Shown: one piece after another, positions 43,694-51,669 of the stretch
Numbering within the stretch: position 1 is the first letter of the stretch
Layout of the letters: each line of letters begins with the position of its first letter
Source of the DNA: an uncultured Flavobacterium sp.
GTDB lineage: Bacteria > Bacteroidota > Bacteroidia > Flavobacteriales > Flavobacteriaceae
Length of the DNA stretch: 64,000 nt
NCBI GenBank assembly: GCA_913061465.1
Contig: CAJXSU010000001.1
Span: 1 to 64,000 of the forward strand
Direction of reading: 5' to 3'
Notes under the pieces: model-generated
Databases searched by the model: none
What the model was told of the DNA's origin: nothing
The model's input: only the letters and a program-made list of their open reading frames with translations
Made by a program: the position numbers and the translations under genes

Positions 43694-44734
43694 TTGAAAA
43701 CAATCTGGTATTATTTTTTTAAATTTCTTTTAAAGACTTCATTATTTTTTATGACAAAAAAAATAATAGTTAACGGCAAAGAGAATATACCAAAAAAAGG
43801 AGCCATTTTATTCATGGCAAACCACCCCAATGGGCTTATAGATCCTTTAATAGTTACGACAAACAATCCAAGAACAAATTATTTTCTAACTCGTGCAGCT
43901 AGTTTTAAAAAACCATTAGTAAGATGGTTTCTAAATTCTTTAAATTTAATACCCATTTACAGAATAAGAGATGGTGTTAATCAATTAAATAAGAATAAAG
44001 AAGTCTTTGAAAGGTGTTTTAATTTATTAGACAACCAAAAAGCATTAATGATTTTTCCTGAAGGAAGCCATGATAAAAGAAGAACTGTAAGAAGCTTAAG
44101 CAAGGGGTTTTCAAGAATAGTTTTTGGAGCTATCGAAAGAAATCCAAAACTACAAATTCAAATTATACCTGTTGGGATTACTTATCAAGATTCCTCTAGC
44201 TACCCTTTTAAAGTTTCTTTAAATTATGGAATCCCAATATTAGCAAATGACTTTTATAAATCAAACTTAAATCATTCTGATATAAAAAAAATAAAGGATG
44301 TTATTTCTGTTCAATTAAAAACACTTTCTGTTCATATTCCTTTAAACGAAGATTATGAGAAATGGTCTAAAAAATTAAGTTCTGCAAATATTGATTTTAC
44401 AAAAGTTGATGAAGTTAATTCAATGATTCAATCTAACATTATTATTAAAAGAGAGAGAAAGATTAATTTAGTTAAGTTTTTAAAACCAATTATAATATTA
44501 AATAGCTTCATACCGTGGTTGTTATGGAAATATGTGAAAAATAAGGTCACAGACTTTGAATTCATAAGTACTTTTAAATTCGGTGTTGGCTCTCTGACAG
44601 TTATTCCTTTCTTTCTAATGAATAGCTATATAATTTATAATTTATTTACTTTAAAAAGTAGTATAATATATTTTGGCTGTTCTATGTTAATATTATTAAT
44701 CTACAGTAAATTTCATCTTACTCCGGCAAGATAG
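43694..44734 (+). CDS. PlsC-type 1-acyl-glycerol-3-phosphate acyltransferase-like protein
   Basis: The 346-residue protein has an acyltransferase domain in its first 200 residues: the active-site box FMANHPNGLIDPLIV (about 40-54, His and Asp of the HX4-5D motif), RAASFKKPLVRWFLNSLNLIPIYR (about 70-93), the IFPEGSHDKRR box (about 119-129) and VGITYQD. About 150-250 is a soluble linker, and two or three helices form the C terminus (FLKPIIILNSFIPWLLW, VIPFFLMNSYIIYNLF). It is larger than PlsC. Initiation is from TTG, 10 bp after the SBF gene. It probably acylates a lysophospholipid; the acceptor is not proven. It converges with the GH3 gene, overlapping it by 17 bp. Confidence 0.85.
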   Translation: MKTIWYYFFKFLLKTSLFFMTKKIIVNGKENIPKKGAILFMANHPNGLIDPLIVTTNNPRTNYFLTRAASFKKPLVRWFLNSLNLIPIYRIRDGVNQLNKNKEVFERCFNLLDNQKALMIFPEGSHDKRRTVRSLSKGFSRIVFGAIERNPKLQIQIIPVGITYQDSSSYPFKVSLNYGIPILANDFYKSNLNHSDIKKIKDVISVQLKTLSVHIPLNEDYEKWSKKLSSANIDFTKVDEVNSMIQSNIIIKRERKINLVKFLKPIIILNSFIPWLLWKYVKNKVTDFEFISTFKFGVGSLTVIPFFLMNSYIIYNLFTLKSSIIYFGCSMLILLIYSKFHLTPAR

Positions 44735-47642
44735 CGTCTTGGATGATCTGTTGAATTTTTGTTCTAATATCTTCATCTACTAAACCAGTATTTTCCATAG
44801 TTGGAAAAACCCTATTGGATAGAAAAACATATAAAATTCCACTTTCTGGGTCTGCCCAAGTGAAAGCACCAGTAAATCCGCTATGTCCAAAACTTTCATC
44901 TGAAACACACCCACATGTTGCCTTAATTTCTGGATCTAGCTGAGGTTTATCAAACCCTAAGCCTCTTCTTACTTTTTTATCAGAATAATATCGTTTATTA
45001 AATTTATCAAAAGTTTCTTTTTTAAAATATCGTTTTCCTCCATAATACCCTTTTTGAAGGTATAATTGCATCATTTTTGCCACATCATTTGAATTAGCAA
45101 ATAAACCGGCATGACCTCCCACTCCACCGAGCATTGCAGCCCCCATGTCATGAACATAACCATGTAATAATTGATTTCTATAATACGTATCTTTTTCTGA
45201 GGGAACAATTGAAGATTTATCTAATTTATTCAAGGGTAAATAAGTCATCCTATTTGCACCTAATGGCTCATAAAATTGTTCTTGAACTAAGTCATCTAAT
45301 CTACCTTTATATTTCTTCTCTAAAGCTTCTTTAAAGAGATAATAGCCTAAGTCACTATATTTATAACCAGCTCCAAGCCTTTGGTCAGAATCTTTTATAA
45401 ACTTGTAAATAGAATCTTTATAAGAATTATTTAAATATAAATTTTCAGCAACTTTAATAGAAAATTTTTTAGACCTACTTTGACTGTAAAACTCTTTTAA
45501 ATTATTTTTAGTAATGCTGTCTTGTGTGAGCTTGTAAAAAGGTATCCAAGCTTTTAGGCGGCCGTAATGAGATAAAATTTCTAGGACAGTTAATGTATCT
45601 TTATTAGAATCTTTAAAAGATGGTAATATGCTTTTAATGGTAGACGTTAATTTTATTTTATTTTCCTCCTCTGCTTTTATCAACATGGGTAATGATGCTA
45701 AAATTTTTGTTAATGAAGCCACATCGTAGACATCAGTACTTTTAACAGAATTAACTTTTTTATCTGTGTGAAATCCAAAACTTTTTTCATAAATAACTAC
45801 GCCATGCCTAGCAACTAAAACCTGAAGTCCTGGAGCCATTTTTTTTTCAATTACAAGATTAGCTACAGAATCTATTCGTTGTAATTTAATTGAAGACATA
45901 CCAACAGATTCTGGAATAGAATACTGAAGTCTTTTTAAATCTTTTGTTAAAATACCTGTTCCTTCAGGAAAATTTTTTTTAATACTCACGGGGAGAACTC
46001 CCTTAGCAACTATAGCTCCAAAAATTGTTTGAGCGGCAATTTTTTGGGCTATCACACTATTTTGATAAGCTACTAAAATACTCTCTAAATTATTAAAGGA
46101 CTTTATATTTAACAAACTGTATGGGCTTGCAAAAACAGAGAGAATAGTTTTATTTTTTCTTGAAATCTCATGTAACCAGACAGCTTCTTTATTTGAAAAC
46201 TGATAGGGTTTCCAGGGATGGGCATTTGACTTATGAAAACCAACTATTACCAAATCAAAATCCTCTAATGCATCTATGATCTCATTTAAATTATCTTTTT
46301 CTACTTTAAATATATCAGAATATTTTTGTAATTCTTCAAAAAAAGTATCATGATGGTCTTCACCTAATGCCACATATGCTATTTTATGAAACTTTCTTAA
46401 ATCTGAGATGGGTAATAACTGTTTTTTATTTTTAATGAGAGTCATTGAGTTCTTTACCAATTCTCTATGAAGAACCTCATCCGCTGAAGTATTGATGTCT
46501 TTTTCTAAATTTAATAGCTCAATTGGTTTGTATGTGTGAAGCCCAACTTTATACTTTGCTAATAGAATCTTACGAACAGATTCATCTATTCTTTCATAAC
46601 TTAAAACTCCTGATTGTATGGAAGTTTTAAATAAATTTATGGTTTCCGGAATATCATGTGGTATCAATAAAATATCATTCCCTGCTAGTATTGCCGCTAA
46701 ATTAATTTCTGAAGGACTTGAATAATTAGCAGCACCCTTCATATTTAAACCATCTGTAAAAATCAAGCCTAAAAAACCTAATTTATACTTTAATAAATCT
46801 GTTACCACCTTCGATGACAACGAGGTTGGCAACTTAGGGTTTGGTTCTAATACTGGAATACTTAGGTGTGCTGTCATTACACTTGACATTCCTGCATCAA
46901 AAACTTTTTTGTAAGGGTACAATTCCACAGAATCTAGACGTTGTCTGTCAAAATTTAAAACAGGTAATTTTAAATGTGAATCTGTTGCCGTATCTCCGTG
47001 TCCAGGAAAATGTTTTGCATTAGCTAATACGCCTATACTTTGCATTCCTTTGCAAAATGCTATTGCTTTTTGAGTAACATTTTTTTTATTTTCTCCAAAA
47101 GATCGATTTCCAATAATTGGATTAAGTGGATTTGTATTAATATCTACAACAGGTGCAAAATTTACATGAATACCTATTCGTTTAGCGTGCCTTCCCAAAT
47201 GTTCTCCAAATTTATGAATTAGAGTATTATCTTGAATCGCACCAAGAGTCATATTCCAAGGAAATCTAAAGGTCTTTTGCAAACGCATGTCTAGCCCCCA
47301 TTCACCGTCAAAACCAATCATTAAAGGTGTTTTAGATAGTGATTGATAAATATTTGTTAATTGTGCTTGTTTAGTGGGTGTTCCTTGCATAAAAATTAAA
47401 TTTCCAATATGATATTTTTGTATCATTTCTTTAATTTTATTTTCATGAACTGAATCCAAATTAGAATAGGTTTGGACCATAAATAATTGGCCAATTTTCT
47501 GATCTATTGACATAGAACTTAAAATACTGTCTACCCATTGTTCTTGTTCAAAATAATCATCTGTTCTTAATGGATCTAAGTTTTGACCATGAGTATTGAC
47601 GCATAATAATAAAAGGGAAATAAATAAGAGTCTTTTAAACAT
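44718..47642 (-). CDS. GH3 beta-N-acetylglucosaminidase / serine beta-lactamase-like fusion
   Basis: The 974-residue secreted protein has a signal peptide (MFKRLLFISLLLLCVNTHG) and two enzymes in one chain. The GH3 part (about 25-560) has ANAKHFPGHGDTATDSH (His/Asp pair at 211 and 217) and nucleophile Asp297 in LIFTDGLNMKGA, the NagZ-type signature. The C-terminal part (about 575-970) is a class C beta-lactamase-like domain with DVASLTKIL (Ser643, Lys646), YKYSDLGYY (Tyr762) and HSGFTGAF (about 936). Known relatives recycle peptidoglycan muropeptides, with the second domain as a possible amidase or peptidase; the joint reaction is inferred. It shares an operon with the unknown gene and the exonuclease upstream. 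Confidence 0.93.
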   Translation of the reverse strand: MFKRLLFISLLLLCVNTHGQNLDPLRTDDYFEQEQWVDSILSSMSIDQKIGQLFMVQTYSNLDSVHENKIKEMIQKYHIGNLIFMQGTPTKQAQLTNIYQSLSKTPLMIGFDGEWGLDMRLQKTFRFPWNMTLGAIQDNTLIHKFGEHLGRHAKRIGIHVNFAPVVDINTNPLNPIIGNRSFGENKKNVTQKAIAFCKGMQSIGVLANAKHFPGHGDTATDSHLKLPVLNFDRQRLDSVELYPYKKVFDAGMSSVMTAHLSIPVLEPNPKLPTSLSSKVVTDLLKYKLGFLGLIFTDGLNMKGAANYSSPSEINLAAILAGNDILLIPHDIPETINLFKTSIQSGVLSYERIDESVRKILLAKYKVGLHTYKPIELLNLEKDINTSADEVLHRELVKNSMTLIKNKKQLLPISDLRKFHKIAYVALGEDHHDTFFEELQKYSDIFKVEKDNLNEIIDALEDFDLVIVGFHKSNAHPWKPYQFSNKEAVWLHEISRKNKTILSVFASPYSLLNIKSFNNLESILVAYQNSVIAQKIAAQTIFGAIVAKGVLPVSIKKNFPEGTGILTKDLKRLQYSIPESVGMSSIKLQRIDSVANLVIEKKMAPGLQVLVARHGVVIYEKSFGFHTDKKVNSVKSTDVYDVASLTKILASLPMLIKAEEENKIKLTSTIKSILPSFKDSNKDTLTVLEILSHYGRLKAWIPFYKLTQDSITKNNLKEFYSQSRSKKFSIKVAENLYLNNSYKDSIYKFIKDSDQRLGAGYKYSDLGYYLFKEALEKKYKGRLDDLVQEQFYEPLGANRMTYLPLNKLDKSSIVPSEKDTYYRNQLLHGYVHDMGAAMLGGVGGHAGLFANSNDVAKMMQLYLQKGYYGGKRYFKKETFDKFNKRYYSDKKVRRGLGFDKPQLDPEIKATCGCVSDESFGHSGFTGAFTWADPESGILYVFLSNRVFPTMENTGLVDEDIRTKIQQIIQDAILPE

Positions 47643-47659
47643 AAATGAAATCTAGAGGT

Positions 47660-48148
47660 TTATGAAATTAAAAAGCGTTTGTGCCAACTTTTTGTCAAGG
47701 GAACCTCCCAAAGAGTTTTAAAATCTTGTTTTATTGAAATCATATTATTAAAAACAATAGTTTCTGAAGTAATCTTATTATTATCAACATATTCTTTAAA
47801 AACATTCATTTTAACACTGTTGATAAACTCACCATCTCTAAAGGAGATATTCATTTTATTCATCATATCTACCTTTAATGTTTTCTCAACATCTTGAACA
47901 AAACGTACTGAAGAATCTATAGAACAACCAGAAACATTATTAAAACCCTCATCTACAGCCAATACCAAAAATTGATCGTATTTAATGTCAAAAGAACCTT
48001 GTAAATCAGAACCGTGCTTTGTCCATTGGTCTATAAATAAAATGGCTTTTTCTGAAATAAAACCAACCTCTTTAGTTGTGAATTTCCTGTCAGATTGATA
48101 AATCCAAACTCTTGAATGACTGGGTAAATTTTCGAATTTTACAAACAT
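47660..48148 (-). CDS. Conserved Bacteroidota protein of unknown function (labelled ABC transporter ATPase in many genomes)
   Basis: The 162-residue protein has no Walker A or other ATPase motif, so the customary label is unfounded. It is soluble, alpha/beta, with recognisable family features: FENLPSHSRVWIYQSDRKFT at the start, IDQWTKHGSDLQGSFDIKYDQFLVLAVDE (about 38-66), VSGCSIDSSVRFVQ (about 72-85) and a C-terminal WEVPLTKSWHKRFL. The gene is between the GH3 fusion and the exonuclease, 4 bp and 17 bp from its neighbours, indicating one operon. I do not recognise a function. Confidence 0.7.
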   Translation of the reverse strand: MFVKFENLPSHSRVWIYQSDRKFTTKEVGFISEKAILFIDQWTKHGSDLQGSFDIKYDQFLVLAVDEGFNNVSGCSIDSSVRFVQDVEKTLKVDMMNKMNISFRDGEFINSVKMNVFKEYVDNNKITSETIVFNNMISIKQDFKTLWEVPLTKSWHKRFLIS

Positions 48149-48152
48149 ATTT

Positions 48153-48980
48153 TTAACGTAAATTAAACTTCTGCTGTAATGCTTGAAGTTTGTCTGAATC
48201 AGATAATCCTTTTTTAGGGATAGACATTCTTTCTTTAATTTCTTTTAATACCTTTTTAGTGTACAATGGAAAATCTGCATTTTGAATCCAAGCATTGTAC
48301 CCCGGGTTCTCTTTAAAAACATCTTCTACAGTTCTTCCTTTGTATTTACCAAATGAAAAAATTTCTTGATCCTCATTATTAAATAAAATAAATCCAGCAA
48401 AATCTGCTCTTTTAGAATGAGTAGAAAAATCACTTAATGCTTCTACCGAATTTTCAATATCATCGTACCTATCCAACTGTGCTTTAAGTATCTCATAAGT
48501 TGCTTTGGTATCTGCTTCAGCAGAATGCGCATCTTCTAATATTCTATCACAATAAAATTTATAACCTGCGCTTAAAGTTCTTTGCTCTTTTTTGTGAAAA
48601 ATTACTTGTACATCTACAGCCTTTCTATCATTCATATCAAAATCTATTCCAGCTCTCAAGAATTCTTCAGCTAATAAAGGGATATCAAAACGATTGGAGT
48701 TAAAACCTGCTAAATCAGCATCAGAAATCAAATCATAAACAGTCTGAGCTAATTCTTTAAATGTAGGTTCGGTAACCACTCTTTCATTAGTAATGCCATG
48801 TATTGCACTCGTTTCAGCTGGTATTTCTATCTCAGGATTTACCAACCATGTGTTGCTTTCTTCATTTCCGTTGGGAAAGATTTTAAGCATTGAAATCTCA
48901 ACAATTCTATCGTTTCCTATATTAATCCCGGTAGTTTCTAAATCAAAAAAAACAATGGGTTTTAACAACTTTAATTCCAT
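48153..48980 (-). CDS. DnaQ-family 3'-5' exonuclease with ExoX-like C-terminal domain
   Basis: The 275-residue protein has a DEDDh exonuclease domain: VFFDLETTGINIGNDRIVEISML (Asp13, Glu15), AIHGITNERV (about 60), LAGFNSNRFDIPLLAEEF (about 93-110), and DAHSAEADTKATYEIL (about 149-164, His and Asp). A separate C-terminal domain (FSFGKYKGRTVEDVFKENPGYNAWI, about 208-232) resembles the ExoX C-terminal module. The likely role is proofreading or DNA-end trimming rather than the main DNA polymerase III epsilon subunit; that distinction is inferred. First gene of the minus-strand trio with the GH3 fusion. Confidence 0.9.
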   Translation of the reverse strand: MELKLLKPIVFFDLETTGINIGNDRIVEISMLKIFPNGNEESNTWLVNPEIEIPAETSAIHGITNERVVTEPTFKELAQTVYDLISDADLAGFNSNRFDIPLLAEEFLRAGIDFDMNDRKAVDVQVIFHKKEQRTLSAGYKFYCDRILEDAHSAEADTKATYEILKAQLDRYDDIENSVEALSDFSTHSKRADFAGFILFNNEDQEIFSFGKYKGRTVEDVFKENPGYNAWIQNADFPLYTKKVLKEIKERMSIPKKGLSDSDKLQALQQKFNLR

Positions 48981-49144
48981 AAATAAAAAGGTTATTTTTA
49001 TCTTTTAAAAGTACAGATTTTTAACTAAAAAAATCTAAAAAAATATACATCTTTTTATAAATAAAAGTTGAAGTTGTATGCAATCATTTAAAACTTCAAA
49101 GAGATTCAAAAAAAATAGTAATCAAATAGTCAAAAATATACCAT

Positions 49145-49288
49145 ATGCCTAAAAAAGGAAAAGCAAAAAACACACTAAATAAGGCAAAACACACTAAATT
49201 AATGAAACAAAAGGTTTCAAAAATTACTGAGCAAAAAAAACAACAAAAACTGCGTTTAAAAGAGATTATTAAAAAAATGAATAGTTAA
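49145..49288 (+). CDS. Possible small basic protein (47 aa)
   Basis: An ATG-to-TAA frame encodes MPKKGKAKNTLNKAKHTKLM and continues to 47 residues, about 40% Lys/Arg, no hydrophobic segment, predicted helix. It is alone in a 449-bp gap between the exonuclease and katG. There is no visible promoter box or Shine-Dalgarno, which is normal here for the latter. Composition is like small RNA- or DNA-binding proteins, but poly-A-rich DNA can produce such Lys-rich frames by chance. The remaining non-coding DNA of the gap holds the katG promoter and a weak ATTGCT/AGCAAT stem. Confidence 0.4.
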   Translation: MPKKGKAKNTLNKAKHTKLMKQKVSKITEQKKQQKLRLKEIIKKMNS

Positions 49289-49390
49289 TAATAAACAAAA
49301 GTTATTGCTAATTTTATGCCTTTTTAAAGCAATAGTCTCCAACTATCATTAAATAAAAAATATAGATAAAAATTATTGAAAGATTGTCCG

Positions 49391-49398
49391 TAAATTTG
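49391..49398 (+). promoter_or_regulatory. TAnnTTTG promoter box for katG
   Basis: TAAATTTG ends 31 nt before the katG ATG. Nearby TTG triplets (49376-49378) are 12 bp upstream, too close for a standard -33. No OxyR- or PerR-type site was recognised. Confidence 0.6.
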
Positions 49399-49429
49399 AA
49401 TTCCTTATTTAAAGAAAATATAAAAAACC

Positions 49430-51619
49430 ATGGAACACAACAATACTGGAGACATCAATAAATGTCCATTTATGGGAGGCATTCAAAAACAAACAGCAGG
49501 TAATGGAACTTCTGTGCGAGATTTTTGGCCCAATGAACTAAAATTAAATATTCTACGTCAAAATGCAGTAAAATCTAATCCTATGGGTGGAGATTTTAAT
49601 TATGCAGATGCGTTTAACTCCATAGATTTTGCTAGTTTAAAGCAAGATATTATTAATGCTATGACAGATTCTCAAGATTGGTGGCCTGCAGATTATGGAA
49701 ACTATGGTCCATTTATGGTACGTATGGCATGGCATAGTGCTGGTACATACAGAGTTGGTGATGGGCGAGGTGGAGCACGTTCTGGATCGCAGCGTTTTGC
49801 GCCAATAAATAGTTGGCCAGACAATGGTAATTTAGATAAAGCACGTTTATTACTTTGGCCTATTAAAAAGAAGTATGGAAACAAATTATCTTGGGCAGAT
49901 TTAATGATTCTTGCAGGGAATTGCGCAATGGAATCTATGGGATTTGAAACCTTTGGTTTTGCTGGTGGACGTGAGGATGTTTGGGAGCCAGAACAAGACA
50001 TATATTGGGGTTCTGAAACCGTTATGGGAGAAAATAAAGAACGGTACGCCGAAGGCGAATTAGAAGATCCTTTAGGTGCTGTAATGATGGGTTGGATATA
50101 TGTAAACCCGGAGGGACCCAATGGAGACCCAGATCCAATGGGCTCTGCAAAAGACATTAGAGAAACCTTTGGTAGAATGGCAATGAATGATGAAGAAACG
50201 GTAGCCCTTGTTGCGGGTGGACATACTTTTGGTAAAGCCCATGGCGCTGCAGATCCAGACAAATATGTTGGACCATCACCACATGGAGCTCCTATAGAAG
50301 AAATGAGTACGGGTTGGAAAAACTCTTACAAATCGGGTGTTTTAGATGATACCATTACAAGTGGTATAGAAGGTGCTTGGACACCAAATCCAACAGTTTG
50401 GGATCATGATTATTTTGATATGTTATTAAACTATGACTGGGAACTTACAAAGAGTCCGGCAGGCGCTCACCAGTGGAAACCAACCACAGCATCAAATGCG
50501 AAAAAAGCACCCAAAGCGGGTGATGCAAACAATACGCAAGATTTAATGATGACCACTGCTGATATTGCTTTAAAGTTAGATCCAGCTTATTTAGAAATTT
50601 CTGAACGTTTTCACAAAGATCACAAAGCTTTTGAAGATGCTTTTGCAAGAGCATGGTATAAATTAACACACAGAGATATGGGACCAATTTCTAGATATTT
50701 AGGTCCAGAAATACCAAAAGAAGAATTGATTTGGCAAGATCCAATTCCAGCAGGGCAGTCATTGTCTGAAACAGATATAACAAGCTTAAAGAGCCTGATT
50801 TTGGCCTCAGACCTTACTATATCACAATTGGTTTCTACGGCTTGGGCTTCTGCATCAACCTTTAGAGGGTCAGACATGAGAGGTGGCGCAAATGGAGGAA
50901 GAATTCGTTTAGAGCCTCAAAGAAGTTGGGCTGTAAATAATCCTTACGAGCTAAATAAAGTACTCGCTATTTATGAAGGAATTCAAAATGACTTTAATGG
51001 AGAAGTTTCCATTGCAGATTTAATTGTCTTGGGTGGTTGTGTAGCTATAGAAGAGGCTGCTTTAAAAGTGGGACATACCATCTCTGTACCTTTTACAAGT
51101 GGTAGAGCAGATGCTTCTCAAGAACAAACGGATGTTGCTTCTTTTGGTTATTTAGAACCGAAAGCAGACGGATTTAGAAATTTTATTAAAAAAGATTTAA
51201 ACCTAGCAGCAGAAGAATTATTGATTGATAGAGCGCAATTATTAACACTTAGCATCCCAGAAATGACTGTTTTAGTTGGTGGCTTACGAGTTCTTGGAGC
51301 TAATTATGATGGTTCTAAATATGGTGTTTTTACAGAAAATCCTGGTAGCTTAACCAATGATTTCTTCACAAATGTTCTAGATCTTGCTACTACATGGAGT
51401 GCAACTTCCTCTGATGATACTCTTTTTGAAGGAAAAGACAGAAAAACTGGAAACGTTAAGTTTGCAGGTACAAGAGCAGATTTAATTTTTGGATCAAATA
51501 CTGAATTAAGAGCGGTTTGTGAAGTCTATGGAGCCAATGATGGTAAGCAAAGATTTATCAATGATTTTGTTGCTGCTTGGACTAAAGTAATGAACTTAGA
51601 TCGATTTGACTTAGTATAA
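49430..51619 (+). CDS. katG: Catalase-peroxidase
   Basis: The 729-residue KatG dismutes hydrogen peroxide and has peroxidase activity. The distal haem triad is Arg98, Trp101, His102 ([12 protein letters not shown]); the covalent Met-Tyr-Trp adduct is formed by Met250 (RMAMND), Tyr224 (GWIYVNPEG) and Trp101; proximal His265 sits in [11 protein letters not shown]. The second, non-catalytic domain is complete (e.g. [21 protein letters not shown], about 474). Length matches the bacterial family (about 720-740). It uses more CGT/GCG codons than neighbours, compatible with high expression or with horizontal origin. It is a single-gene unit with its own promoter box and a strong terminator. Confidence 0.97.
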   Translation: MEHNNTGDINKCPFMGGIQKQTAGNGTSVRDFWPNELKLNILRQNAVKSNPMGGDFNYADAFNSIDFASLKQDIINAMTDSQDWWPADYGNYGPFMVRMAWHSAGTYRVGDGRGGARSGSQRFAPINSWPDNGNLDKARLLLWPIKKKYGNKLSWADLMILAGNCAMESMGFETFGFAGGREDVWEPEQDIYWGSETVMGENKERYAEGELEDPLGAVMMGWIYVNPEGPNGDPDPMGSAKDIRETFGRMAMNDEETVALVAGGHTFGKAHGAADPDKYVGPSPHGAPIEEMSTGWKNSYKSGVLDDTITSGIEGAWTPNPTVWDHDYFDMLLNYDWELTKSPAGAHQWKPTTASNAKKAPKAGDANNTQDLMMTTADIALKLDPAYLEISERFHKDHKAFEDAFARAWYKLTHRDMGPISRYLGPEIPKEELIWQDPIPAGQSLSETDITSLKSLILASDLTISQLVSTAWASASTFRGSDMRGGANGGRIRLEPQRSWAVNNPYELNKVLAIYEGIQNDFNGEVSIADLIVLGGCVAIEEAALKVGHTISVPFTSGRADASQEQTDVASFGYLEPKADGFRNFIKKDLNLAAEELLIDRAQLLTLSIPEMTVLVGGLRVLGANYDGSKYGVFTENPGSLTNDFFTNVLDLATTWSATSSDDTLFEGKDRKTGNVKFAGTRADLIFGSNTELRAVCEVYGANDGKQRFINDFVAAWTKVMNLDRFDLV

Positions 51620-51627
51620 ACAAAACT

Positions 51628-51669
51628 AAAGCTCTCTGAAATTAAATTCCAGAGAGCTTTTTTTTTATA
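51628..51669. terminator. Bidirectional terminator between katG and the molybdopterin oxidoreductase
   Basis: AAAGCTCTCTG (51628-51638) and CAGAGAGCTTT (51650-51660) form a perfect 11-bp stem around an 11-nt loop. On the plus strand the stem runs into nine T, ending katG; on the minus strand it is followed by AGTTTTGTTT and could end the convergent gene. Confidence 0.88.

Noticed and set aside
24720-44734. Three separate 17-bp gene overlaps (parA/parB, DUF4159/SBF, PlsC-like/GH3)
   Set aside because: The overlaps have different sequences and one is convergent; the shared length is coincidence.
49702-50262. 186-residue minus-strand ORF inside katG
   Set aside because: Ser/Pro-rich composition and full overlap with highly conserved KatG coding sequence mark it as a shadow frame.
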